Positions 1 through 10,453 of a DNA stretch of 64,000 bases are shown here, one piece after another. The notes below the pieces were generated by a model. It had not been told where the DNA came from. It made no database searches and saw nothing but the letters and a program-made list of their open reading frames with translations. Position numbers and translations under genes: made by a program. The stretch is from Salvator merianae. Lineage: Eukaryota > Chordata > Lepidosauria > Squamata > Teiidae. Each line of letters begins with the position of its first letter. Within the stretch, counting starts at the first letter, position 1. The stretch spans positions 6,587,689 through 6,651,688 of the forward strand of contig QVOM02000057.1 of NCBI GenBank assembly GCA_003586115.2, in the 5' to 3' direction.

Positions 1-221
1 GACTCGGGCGCGTCATAAAACACTAGATGCATGTTGTCTCCGCGGGCACGGGTGGGGAGTCGGTGTTGCCGGTGAGGGGGATGTGGGAAGTGGACCACCA
101 ATACTGGGGAGCGGTTCCTGTCTCAAGGTTCCCCTCTCTGGGAATGGTATATCTAGCGTTCCTGTGCAATGGATTTCGATCCTGTGTTGGGGAACACTGG
201 GTTTTGGCCGATTCCTAGTTG

Positions 222-364
222 GCTCCATGGGCACTTCTGTGCAGTTTTCCTGGCAGGGATACAGAAGTGGTTTGCCATTCCCTTCTTATAGGGAGAGACT
301 GGGAATCGAACCAGGGACCCTCTGCTCTCCAGGCACTTTGCTCTACCACTGAGCTACAGTAGAG
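222..364 (-). repeat. tRNA-derived SINE, minus orientation
   Basis: Read on the minus strand it begins with an A-box-like TAGCTCAGTGGTAGAG and a B-box GGTTCGATTCC, followed by the shared body with TGGCAAACCACTTCTGTAT. The same body recurs near 0.7, 31.4, 37.5 and 41.8 kb. Confidence 0.75.
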
Positions 365-659
365 TCATACTAATATCTGTAGTTTACTTGTTGTGTAAAT
401 GACTCTAGACTTCCGGGTAAAGAACGGAATACAAATGCATATAATAGATACTTACCAGCAACGTCAGCAGGCAGGCAGGCTCTGGATTCCCAGGGGGAGG
501 ATGGGTGAGCATCCCTCCCCGCTCCCAGGAGCCTGATTAATGCAGGCTGGCACACGCTGTGCTCTCCGACAACCATGCCAGCCTGTTTTGAACATTTTGA
601 AATAACCCTTTGTGCGCTCCTAATGTTAACTTTTTACTGCCGATCTGGCTTCTGCTTGG

Positions 660-803
660 CAACATGGGTCCCTCTATGCAGTTTTCTGGGCAGAGATACG
701 GAAGTGGTTTGCCATTGCCTGCTTTCAGGGAGAGACTGGGGATTGAACTGGCAACCCCCTTCTTTCTAGGCCATTTGCTCCACCATGGAACTGCAGCTAT
801 TCC
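660..803 (-). repeat. tRNA-derived SINE, minus orientation
   Basis: A second copy of the same SINE as at 222-364, with the body GGCAATGGCAAACCACTTCC on the minus strand and a degraded B-box. Confidence 0.7.
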
Positions 804-989
804 TGCCTTCACGTATTTAAGTCCCTCCTTGTTTTGCAAGCTCATCAGATAGTAAAAGTAAACCAGCCAACCACGTATTTCTTTGCACGTAGTTGGATGT
901 TGTGGCTTTATTGCTCGTTCCATTCTGGAACTGCTAGGGAAAGCAAGTCCCACCAAAATCATCTGATCTGGAACTGTTTGTTGCAGCAG

Positions 990-1243
990 TCATAGAATCC
1001 TAGAGTTGGAAGGGACCTCCAGGGTCATCTAGTCCAACCCCCTGCTCAATGCAGGATCCACTAAACCATCCCAGACCGATGTCTGTCCAGCTTCTCCTTG
1101 AAGACCTCCAGTGAACGAGAGCTCACCACCTCATGTGGCAACCTGTTCCACTGACTGGTCGCCCTTACTGTCAGAAGTTTTTTTTCTAATATCTAGCCTG
1201 TATCTCCTCCCTTGAAGTTTCATCCGTTGTTTCTGAGCGGCCT
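990..1243 (-). mobile_element. CR1 LINE 3' end, minus orientation
   Basis: The stretch begins CATAGAATCCTAGAGTTGGA and continues with CATCTAGTCCAACCCCCTGC, the conserved 3' end of amniote CR1 elements in reverse. It ends about 50 bp before the first ATL3 exon in the window. Confidence 0.85.
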
Positions 1244-1291
1244 TGGTTACGTTGAGTGGTTGCTGTAATTTTGCGTCCCTTTCCTTTTCAG

Positions 1292-4200
1292 ATCTACAAC
1301 CTGTCCCAGAACATTCAAGAGGATGACCTTCAGCAGCTGCAGGTACGACTCTTTCGCTCCTGATCAGCCGTTTTCACTCATGGTGGGCTTGGAAGTATCA
1401 AGTCCAAGCCCACAGTGCTAGCAACGCCCCACCTGGACAGGGATAACGTGACTGCGTTGTCTGTATTCTGGCAACCTCTTGGTTAGGTTGCTGTGATGCA
1501 TGCTAAAGGTGTCCATGTACCTGCTCTAGAAGCTGCAACTGGTGCAGACAGATGGCAGCTTGTGTTATACAAGCGCTTGAACAGTTGGGCTGATTGCCAG
1601 GAAACTGCAGGCTCCTGTTCAGAATTTTATCCTTGGGATACAAGTGCCATAAGCAACTTGGAAGGGGAGTGCGTATAACCGATCGCTTTCCCTGCTATCA
1701 ACCTGTGAGGGCACTAAGCCTGGTTGTAGAGATCCTGCTCTGGGTCCTGCATATTGCCAAATGTCAACGTGTAGTCACCTACAGCCTTCTCAGTGGTGGC
1801 CCCATCCTTCGCAACGTCCTCTCCTGTTCTCTCCAGTTATGTCCTTTTGGCACCTGTCGAGGGTCTGCCTTTTCACTGAGCTCCTTCCTCTGTTTCTGTG
1901 GAAGGAACCCTGCTCGAACCTGCTTGTTTCGTGCCTTCCACACTTGGGGAGCAAAACGGAGCTTGACGCTAGTGCAGCTCAGATTCCTGCCCCTCCTTCC
2001 CCACCTTTTGACAACAGTTTCCAACACGTCCTGTGTCTCTTTTGCAGCTCTTCACGGAGTACGGGCGCTTGGCCATGGATGAAATCTTTCTCAAGCCCTT
2101 CCAGGTGTGCATTGAAGAGGGATGGGCCAGAGTGGGGTGGGGCAAGGAAGCAAAAATGTTGGCCTGGGCAGAGAATGCTTGGAGAGACAGACAGACTGGC
2201 ACAGAGAGTGATTTCAGGACAATAGATGGCTACGCTGTGCGCCTGGGCGGTAGTGCAGTGGATAGCGCTTTGGGCTGGAGGCTGGGAGCCCCAGGTTCGA
2301 ACCTCTGCTCGTCCTGAAGGGTCATTGGGTGGCCAGCTGCCTCTAAATTGATCCAGCAGGGCTTCTCTTATGTTCTTATAATCCTTTTGGCCTCTTCAGC
2401 CTTGAAAGATGTTGTTTAAGAGGGGACTGTGCAGTGTGGGACAGGTGGATAGAGAAAAAAAATATTTCTCTATCTCACAACACTACAACCAGGGGGTGTT
2501 CTGTGAAGCTGATGGGCTGGAATGACCAGAGTCCAGCAGCTGATGGGTTAGGACTAACAGGGGGAAGGATTTTTTCACCCAGAGGGTCATTGGTCTGTGG
2601 AATTTATTACTAGAAGAGGTGGTGACAGCCATCAGCCTGGACAGCTTTAAGAACAGAGTGGACAGAGTCGTGGAGAAAGATGGAGCAATGCCTACTAGAA
2701 TGAATGCCCAAGTACCACCTCCAGGGTGGAGAGACAGGCAGAATGTCCATAAAACTATTTGTGGGAAGTGAAGAGCAGGTGAAGATTTTGCCCCTGTCTT
2801 CTGCTTGAGATGCCCAGAAACAACTGATGGGCCACTGTGGAAGACAGGATGCTGGACTAGATGGGCCGTGGCCTGATCCAGCAGGGCTCCTCTTATGTCC
2901 TTATAATCTAGCCTACCTCACAGGGATGTTATGGGAATAGAGTGCAGGTGAGGAAACTGATAGGCACTGCTGTGGCCTCTTGAAAGAAGAGGTGAAACCA
3001 CAGAGGCCGCACAGAAATGTCCAGATCTATTCTCAGTTGTGAAGTTTCATGGGCCAATCAAAGCAATTTGCTCTTTTTTGTTTGTTGGTAAGGAGGCGCA
3101 CGAGGCTCTGGACACTTTGGGGGGGAATTGTGAGAATAAATGTCAGTTTTGTAGATCTGTTGATCGAGTTGCCTAATGTTGGCCTATTGACCTATCTGGA
3201 TAAACCCGATAGCTTTCTTGGGGAATGGTATAAAAGCAATTTCCCATGGCTTTCTTCCAGGATGGGTTTTGTTTTCCCAGTTGAGCCTATAGCCCTGAGA
3301 GATTTCCTGGTGGTCTTTTCCTTGGCTGCCCTGCATAAACTGCAAAGTGAAGCCAAATATTCTTCCCTCAGCAGAATAGGGAAGGGGACAGTTTGGCCGC
3401 CTCGCTTGCCCAGCTGGTGGTTGGGGGTCCAGGCCAGGGTGGCTCTTACCCTTGTTGGGATCCTTACTTTATTGCCTCTGATTTTTCCCCTAGACCCTCA
3501 TGTTCCTTGTCCGCGACTGGAGCTTCCCGTATGAATATCCCTACGGTTTGAATGGCGGCGTGCACTTCCTGGAGAAGCGGCTGCAGGTGAGCGATGGAAT
3601 GGAGCCTCAGTCCTGAGCTGTGGCCTGGCCTGAGCTCAGACCAAGCCCAGACCAAGATTGGTCCTAAATTACACTGGGCCTGGCTCAGGTTCAGACCAAG
3701 CTTGGTTCTAAGCTTTGGCTTGGCTGAGGCTCAGTCCCAAACTGTACTGGGCCTGGTTCGAGCTCAGACCAAGCTGAGTTGCAAGCTTTGGCCTGGCCCA
3801 AGCCCAGTCCTGAATTACACTGAGCCTGGCTTAAGCTCAGACCAAGCTCAGTCCTAAACTGCACTGGGCCTAGCTTGAGCTCAGACCAAGTTCAGTTGTT
3901 TTTATTTATTTAAGATAATATAAAATTTACATTTAATTCAAAAATTCATATGCTAACATTTTTTACTACTGACTTCCTCCTCCTTCCAAAATTTCTTCCA
4001 TCTTTCATGATTCTTGCCCCCCCGATCACTCAGTTCTTTTCTTCTACTGATTGTCGTCTTTCCTCTTCATTCTTCCAATCCAGCAATCACAAGTCCACTT
4101 TCCGATTCTTGCAGAAAGTCAATAAAGGGTTTCCAGTTTTCGTAAAGCCTATCACCTGTCTTACTGGGGCATATATCCCTATTGGGGCATATATCTTCCC

Positions 4201-7200
4201 GTATGTGATGGCCACAAAGTTACTGCTGCCCCCACTGCAGCGGGGGGAGACTTGATTGGAGCTCTAATGAGGAATCCCACTGCCTCCCTGTCACTCAGGG
4301 AGATAAAATGTTCTGACAGAGGAGGTGAAAAGCTCCCCACTCTGTCTCTCCATATTGTGGTTTGTTTGGGGACCAAACTCCAGCATTGTCATTTGGCCGT
4401 TGTTCCACCAGAAGTCCCCTCAGACCAAGCTTGGTTCTGAACTACACCAGGTCTGGCCTGGGCTTAGACCAAGCTGGGGGGGTGGCAATTCAGTTTGGAC
4501 TTAAACTTTAATTCTGGTGTCCCATGCCAAATTTCTAATGCCTCCGATTCAGCAGCAGCTAGTGTGGGCGGGCGCAGCCTGAAGCCCCTCCCCTTGCTGA
4601 GCTCTGGTTGGTGAGCTTCCTGTGAGGTTTGCGAACCGGTTTCCAGCAGGGGGCGGGGTTTCTGGCTGCGGCCAACCACGCTGGCCGCCACTGCTCGGAT
4701 TTAACGAGCATCACAGGGTCTCTGATCAGCCCTCTCTGCAACCAGGTGAAATCCCACCAGCACGAGGAGATCCAGCACGTGCGGAAGCACATCCACTCCT
4801 GCTTCACCAATGTCAATTGCTTTCTCCTGCCCCACCCGGGTCTCAAGGTGGCCACCAGTCCAAACTTCGACGGGCGCTTGAAAGGTAAGCGTCCCACCCT
4901 TCCCATCTTTGGCATCCAGGTGCGCTTGTCCGTGGAGCTTGGCTCTGGGGCCTAATTTGCTTTGCCAGCACGACGATTAGAGACATGGCTATTTAAAGCA
5001 AAGGAAAAAATCAGAAACCAAAGCCCAAGGCTGAGGAGCTCCATGATTTAGTGCTGCATTCTGTACTTTTTTAAAGATGTAGACTCATGGAATACTCTTT
5101 GCGCCTTGGTCTTAAAAGGTGCCTTTATTGATGGTGTGCGAAGGAGAGCATTTTCCTTTGAACGGTATGGATAAGGTGGATAGAGGAAAATTCTTTTCTC
5201 TATCACACAACACTAGGACCCAGGGGCACTCTATGAAGCTGATGGGCAGGAGAGTTAGGACTGACAAGGGGAAGGATTTTTTAACCCAGAGGGTCGTCGA
5301 TCTCTAGAATTCATTACCAGTAGAGGTGGTGACAGCAATCAGCCTGGATAGCTTTAAGAAAAGGTTAGACATATTCATGGAGGCCAGGTGTATCAATGGC
5401 TACTAGAATGGAAGCCCAGGTACCCCCTCCAGGTTGGAGCAACAGGCAGGATGCCTCTAAAGGCCATTTGCAGGGAGCGGAGAACAAGTGAAGGTTTTGC
5501 TTTCGTCTTCTGCTTGAGGATGCCCAGAAGCCATTGGGGGGGCACTGTGTGAGACAGGATGCTGGACTAGAAGGGCTGTGGCCTAATCCAGCAGGGCTCC
5601 TCTTATGTTCTTATATTTTTTCTCCTCCTTCTTCTGTTTGTTTTTTTGCCTTCATGTAGACATTGCAGACGAGTTCAAGCATCAGCTTCAACAGCTCATC
5701 CCGTTTGTGCTGGACCCCAGCCAACTCTTGGAGAAGGAAATCAATGGATCTAAAGTTACCTGCCGAGGGTTGCTGGAATATTTTAGGGTATGCCTTTCCC
5801 TCCCTCCCTCCCTCCCTCCCTCCCTCCCTCCCTCCCTCCCTCTGTGTTTCTCTCTCCCCCTCTCCCCTTAAGGGGATCAATTCCACAGTTTAGAAGGAAA
5901 TCCCATCTTGCAGTGTCTCAGAGTCATAGCTAAATGTGAGGCAGCAGTGTGACTCAGCAGCTAAAATAGCCAATACAATGTTGGGCCGCTTTAACAGAAG
6001 CTCTGTGTCAGGTTTATAGAATGTATTACTTCCATTATACTCTGCACAGACAAAATGGGGAAGAAGGGACCGGAGTAACCTAGAAAAGGGTGTGGTTGAC
6101 CAATTGCAACCTTAAACTGAAGCACTCTGCAATACTATTATTTTTTTTGAATGGACTAGTATGTGTTTCTAATTTTTGCCCGTTCCTTTCTTGGCTGCCA
6201 TCAGCAGTTAGGACTTTATAGACCTAATTGCTGCATTGAATTGTTATCTCTGTCATCAGCTGAATTTCATTGACCACTAATTTTACATTCTTCCAGGCCT
6301 ATATCAAGATCTACCAGGGGGAGGATCTGCCTCATCCGAAGTCCATGTTGCTGGTAAGGTTTGCAGGCGAAAGGTTTGGAGTTGTTCAGAGCTGCTGTGG
6401 TGTAGTGATGTGCGTGAATGAAAGTTGTCTGTTCGGTTCGACAACTGTTTGCTCAGTTCGACGGTGAGCTGTTTAGCAGAACAAATGTTTCTCATGCTCG
6501 TTTTTTAACTTGTTTGAAAACAAAAAATACCATTTTACCATTGGGAAAGCTCTTTTCACGGGCAAAAGACCAACGAACACGGAGTATTTGATTGAATGGT
6601 TCATGTTCGCAAGCAGGGACTGGTTTGGTTTGATTGAATATCTGGATTCGAACAATTTTTTGATGCCAACATCCGTGAACACGAACAGTTCGATCGAATT
6701 TTTAAACATGAATTGAACTTTGCACATCTCAATACATCTGTCCCGGGGCTGAGCGAATGGAAAGGAACAACTTGTTTCTCTGCTGACCAAGTGCTTGCCT
6801 GATGCTTAGATTTCTCCTTTGTTTTTCTTGCCCACTTTTCACAATCTTGGAGGTGCTCTGTCCCTTTCGCCACTTAGCCAGTGGTTTGTCTTTTATGTGA
6901 GGGTGATGGTCTTGCTCACAACGGGGAAGGGATTTTGTCTGCCTGTGCAGTAATTGGTTTTTTCAACCAGCCAAGTTGTTAGTATTTAAGATTTCAAGGA
7001 CACACTTGCTAGGCAGGTATACTAGTGGGGGGTTTTGTGTGAGGAGGGCACGCAAGAACGTAAGAGGAACCCTGCTGGATTGGGTCATAGTCCATCTAGT
7101 CCAGTATCCTGTCTCATCCAGTGGCCCACCAGTTGCTTCTGGGCATCTCAAGCAGAAGACGAAGGCAAAATCTTCACCTGCTCTCCGCTCCCTGCAAATG

Positions 7201-8011
7201 GCCTTGAGAGGCATCCTGCCTGTCTCTCCAACCTGGAAGGTGGTATCTAGGCATCCCATTCTAGTAGCCATTGATACACCTGTCCTCTGTGAATTAAGAG
7301 GAACCCTGCTGGATCAGGCCAGGGCCCATCTAGTCCAGCATCCCATCTCACCCAGTGGCCCCCCAATTGCTTCTGGGCATCTCAAGGAGAAGACGAAAGT
7401 AAAACCTTCACCTGCTCTGGACTCCCTGCAAATGGCCTTGAGAGGCATCCTGCCTCTTTTTGCAACCTGGAGGCAATACCTAGGCATCAATTCTAGATAA
7501 GGACATAAGGGGAGCCCTGGTGGACTAGTCTATAGGCCATCTAGTCCAGCATCCTGTCTCACATAGTAGCCCACTAGTTGCTTCTGGGCTTCTCAAGCAG
7601 AATATAACGGCAACATTTTCACCTGCTCTCGACTCCCTGCAAACAGCCTTTAGAGGCCTCCTGCCTATCTCTCCAACATGGAAGTGGTACCTAGGCATCC
7701 ATTCTAATCGTCATTGATACACCCGACCTCCATAAATCTGTCCAATCTATTCTTAAAGCTCTCCAGGCTGATTGCTGTCACAACCTCATCTGGTAGTAAA
7801 TTCCATAGACTGATGACCCTCCGGGTGACAAACTGCTTCCCCTTGTTGGTCATAATTCTCCTGCCCATCAGCTTCCTAGAGGGCCCCCTGGTCCTAGTGT
7901 TGTTCTATAGAGAAAAAGCCTGGAAGAAGCTGCAACAGTGAGCGATAAGCCTCTAGGAAAAACCTGGGAATGGGAAGCTGGGATTGATTGCTGCTAAACC
8001 TGACCGTGATT

Positions 8012-8089
<78 letters not shown>

Positions 8090-8133
8090 TTCCTTCTTTC
8101 TTTCTTTCTTCCTTCCTTCCTTCCTTCCTTCCT

Positions 8134-8189
<56 letters not shown>

Positions 8190-10453
8190 TCCAGGCTACT
8201 GCTGAAGCCAACAACTTAGCAGCTGCCGCATCCGCCAAGGACATGTACTATACCAACATGGAGAAGGTAAGGATGGACTTGGCACAGTCCAAGTATCACG
8301 TGCAGAAAATGTGGATTTCCTGCCTTCTCACTGTCTTGTTGTCTGGGCGTGGGCAGCCAGTTTTTGGAAGTGACTTTCTGGACCTAAATCCGGGTGTTGG
8401 TCTAAGTGAGGATCCTGGGATGCTTCCCTTGAAGACCTGCCAACATCTAGACCCAAGCAGGGGTGCAGTTACCAGATTGCCTAGTAGCCCAAAGGGTCCC
8501 CAAAAAATACGGCAGCTGAGCAGCTCTTCTGGGCACTGTGCAAGTACAAAGTCTCAGTCTGCACAGTATGGGTCTGTCTGTCTTGTTGTTTATACTGGGG
8601 GCCGGTTTCACCCTGGCTGTGCCTCTGGGATGGGGCCCCAGATGCTCTAGAAGTGTGGTTCCCAACATCCTATTCCCCGCAGGTTGAGCAGCCCTGCTGA
8701 CGGGGTTCTTGGATTCTTCCCATCTTCCCTGCTCGCTGGTTACCCTGGCTAAGATGATTGGGTCTGGACTCTTAACAATATGGTGTGTGTGTGTGTGTGA
8801 GACGTCTACCACCTCTTCCTGGATTGACCAGTGTGGAGCCAAATGGGCCCCTGATCTGACTTGATAGTGATCAGCTGCCCGAAAAGTTCCCGGAGCTGGT
8901 TGGTGTGTTTTAGCCCAGATTGGATGCTGAACGGGGTCAGGACTCCTCCTCATCTTCCCCTCCGCCTTCTCCCTCCAGCTCTGTGGCGGGGACAAGCCGT
9001 ATGTGGCCCCGGACCTGTTGGAGGAGAAGCACCGGGTGCAGAGCGCCCTGGCCGTGGAGCACTTCCAGCGCATCAAGAAGATGGGTGGGAAGGAGTTCAG
9101 CCAGCGCTACGAGGAGGAGCTGGTGAAGGAGATCCGTGAGCTCTTCGAGGACTTCTGTAAGCACAACCAGAGCAAGAACATCTTCAACACCTTCCGGACG
9201 CCCGCCATCATCTTCAGCCTCATCGTCGCGCTCTACGTGAGCTCCGGCTTCACCGACTACGTGGGCCTCGCCATCGCCTCCCAGATCTGCAGCCTGATTG
9301 TGGGGCTGCTGCTCCTCTCCCTCCTGGCGTGGGGCTACATCCGCTACTCGGGCCAGTACCGAGAGCTGGGCATGGTCATTGACACCACCGCCGAGTTCCT
9401 GCTGGAAAGGGTGAGTGCCGCTGGCGAGGTGCATTCTGGGAGAGTGCACTCGCTTCCGGGCGTTTATGAGAAGCCTTACGGGGGGGGGGAGTATGGGGGG
9501 GGATGACCCTCTGTGTGGGGCTGCCTGCTCTGGATGCTGCAACTCATAAACATAGTGCAGTGAGGGGGACATGGTTGGCCACTTATTATATCTGTGCTGA
9601 AACAATTGCACTGGTTGCCCAGTAGCTACAAGGCCAAAGTCAAGGTAAGACCATAAATACACCTTGGGGCCTGGCTACCTGGTCAATTCCCTTTTCTTAT
9701 TTTAAACCTGTAAAATCACTGGTGCCATCGAAGGGGACCCGTTTGCAGATACTGTGCTGTTTTGGACGTCATCTTACGGCCATCTGCAATCGGACCTTCT
9801 TGGTGGTGGCACCTGCTTTGTGGAATCCTTTTCATTCTTACACGGGTGAAGGCAGGTGAAAAGCAGGTGAAGTTTTTGCCTTCATCTTCTGCCTGAGATG
9901 CCCAGAAGCAACTGGTGGGCCACTGGGTGAGACAGGATGCTGGACTGGATGGGCCGTGGCCGTTTCTCTAATGTTCTTATGAATATGTTTTTAATGACTC
10001 TTTTTATCCACTGCAAACTTCTTTGAGATGTTTATAAACCTCCCTAAGAAGATACAGAGTAATTCCTACCTTGTAGACCCATTTTTGGGTACCCTGAATT
10101 CACAATTGTTTATTGAATAGCCTGAAGAACCTTATCAGTTTATACACAGATAAAACAAGTAACAAGTTAAACCTAAAGAACAGACAGTAAGGTGACCATT
10201 CCTTTAGATTTCATGGTCAGCAGCACTGGACACCCCAATAGAACAGGGCTAAGGAGTTCTCCGTCTAGAGGCCTTTAGCACCAACTCTGGTCTATTAGAT
10301 ACATATTGGCCCTTTCCATGAAGTGGAAAACGTAATTTGTATTTATTTCTCTTCTCTCCCCAGGCTACCAGCCGTGCAAATAGCTCCACTCAGCTGGCCC
10401 AAAGCCATCAGCCTTCGCCCAGGAGCGTTTCGGGGGACAAGAAATCCAAGTGA
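1292..10453 (+). CDS. ATL3: Atlastin-3, last nine coding exons (5' part outside window)
   Basis: Atlastins are dynamin-like GTPases that tether and fuse ER tubules. Nine exons join in one frame: 1292-1342, 2048-2104, 3494-3586, 4746-4884, 5660-5787, 6297-6353, 8195-8266, 8979-9410, 10364-10453. Each has an AG acceptor and a GT donor with agreeing phases, giving about 372 residues against 541 in human ATL3. The first exon ([17 protein letters not shown]) falls in the second half of the GTPase domain. Exon 1292+2202 (3494-3586) holds the guanine-binding RD motif (LVRDW). Exons 4746 to 8266 cover the end of the G domain and the middle helical bundle ([29 protein letters not shown]). Exon 8979-9410 has KKMGGKEFS, the two-helix membrane hairpin and [14 protein letters not shown]. 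The last exon is a short hydrophilic tail ending DKKSK, then TGA. The tail and exon order fit ATL3 better than ATL1 or ATL2. The GTPase P-loop exons lie upstream of the window. Confidence 0.95.
2237..2338 (+). repeat. tRNA-derived SINE of a second type
   Basis: TAGTGCAGTGGATAGCGCTT (A-box-like) is followed after about 30 bp by GGTTCGAACC (perfect B-box). The downstream body differs from the TGGCAAACCACTTC SINE, so this is a separate family, possibly Sauria-SINE-like. It runs into a short CR1-type tail near 2340-2385. Confidence 0.6.
2436..2915 (+). mobile_element. CR1-clade (L3-like) LINE 3' end
   Basis: Sense-orientation remnant. It retains degraded C-terminal reverse-transcriptase coding (AGGACTAACAGGGGGAAGGA, GACAGCCATCAGCCTGGACA) and the 3' tail CTGATCCAGCAGGGCTCCTC. 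It lies in an ATL3 intron. The same family accounts for most interspersed repeats in the window. Confidence 0.75.
3590..3898 (+). repeat. Minisatellite, about 60-bp unit, left part
   Basis: Imperfect head-to-tail copies of a unit containing GAGCTCAGACCAAGCTCAGT and TAAACTGCACTGGGCCTGG fill the start of an ATL3 intron just after the donor at 3586. The array resumes at 4418-4478 after an unrelated insertion. Confidence 0.75.
3899..4417. mobile_element. Unclassified insertion splitting the minisatellite
   Basis: A non-repetitive block begins with an A/T-rich run (TGTTTTTATTTATTTAAGAT) and interrupts the 60-bp array. The T-rich left end is compatible with a minus-oriented retroposon carrying a 3' poly(A). 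No reverse-transcriptase domain or tRNA-like head is recognisable, so the class is unknown. Confidence 0.4.
4418..4478 (+). repeat. Minisatellite, about 60-bp unit, right part
   Basis: One further unit (CAGACCAAGCTTGGTTCTGA, then GGCTTAGACCAAGCTGG) of the array at 3590-3898, seen beyond the insertion. Confidence 0.65.
5160..5614 (+). mobile_element. CR1-clade (L3-like) LINE 3' end
   Basis: Sense copy with decaying reverse-transcriptase C-terminus ([38 protein letters not shown]) followed by the tail ending CAGCAGGGCTCCTCTTATGT. It ends about 45 bp before the ATL3 exon at 5660. Confidence 0.8.
5797..5843 (+). repeat. (CCCT)n microsatellite
   Basis: Uninterrupted CCCT repeats start about 10 bp downstream of the splice donor of ATL3 exon 5660-5787. 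Confidence 0.9.
6403..6735. mobile_element. MITE-like element with GATGTGC/GCACATC ends
   Basis: The left end GTGATGTGC is the near inverse of the right end GCACATCTC, and the interior is rich in TTCG/CGAA motifs (CTGTTCGGTTCGAC, TTCGATCGAATTTT). Related sequence ending GCACATCTC occurs at 63505-63650. A non-autonomous DNA transposon is inferred; no transposase is present. Confidence 0.45.
7053..7925 (-). mobile_element. Three iterated CR1-clade LINE 3' ends
   Basis: Three successive minus-oriented tails begin near 7053, 7293 and 7500, each with CTGGAT/CTGGACTAG, CATCTAGTCCAGCATCC and CTCCCTGCAAATGGCC or close variants. Only the last continues into reverse-transcriptase-derived sequence (to about 7915). 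The unit spacing is roughly 210-240 bp. Confidence 0.75.
8011..8192 (+). repeat. (CTTT)n/(CCTT)n microsatellite abutting an ATL3 splice acceptor
   Basis: About 180 bp of CTTT repeats with CCTT patches run directly into the acceptor CCAG at 8191-8194 of ATL3 exon 8195-8266, so they form its entire polypyrimidine tract. Confidence 0.95.
8979..9410 (+). CDS. ATL3: ATL3 exon carrying the membrane hairpin
   Basis: This is the largest ATL3 exon (144 codons, phase 0 at both ends). It starts [12 protein letters not shown], continues through the last helix of the middle domain ([20 protein letters not shown]), and contains two hydrophobic stretches ([18 protein letters not shown], then [19 protein letters not shown]) separated by a short loop. 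In atlastins this pair forms the intramembrane hairpin that anchors the protein in the ER. It is markedly GC-rich compared with the flanking introns. Confidence 0.93.
9575..9845 (+). mobile_element. L2-like LINE fragment
   Basis: CAATTGCACTGGTTGCCCAG followed by TACAAGGCCAAAGTCAAGG encodes a QLHWLP-type / YKAKVK motif of L2 reverse-transcriptase C-termini in the plus direction, then GTGGCACCTGCTTTGTGGAA. The reading frame is broken. Confidence 0.55.
9848..9985 (+). mobile_element. CR1-clade LINE 3' tail
   Basis: Short sense copy: GCAGGTGAAGTTTTTGCCTT, CAGAAGCAACTGGTGGGCCA and GGATGCTGGACTGGATGGGC, joined directly to the L2-like fragment upstream. Confidence 0.7.

Noticed and set aside
1..1291. 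An additional upstream ATL3 exon
   Set aside because: No segment encodes the residues that should precede IYNLSQ; the interval holds two SINEs and a CR1 end.
7988..8650. Long open frames of Phe/Ser/Leu or Lys/Glu/Arg across the CTTT tract
   Set aside because: They are translations of the CTTT/CCTT microsatellite; the only real coding there is the ATL3 exon 8195-8266 in another context.
8937..9662. 241-residue minus-strand open frame
   Set aside because: Antisense of the GC-rich ATL3 membrane exon, which matches atlastin residue for residue on the plus strand.
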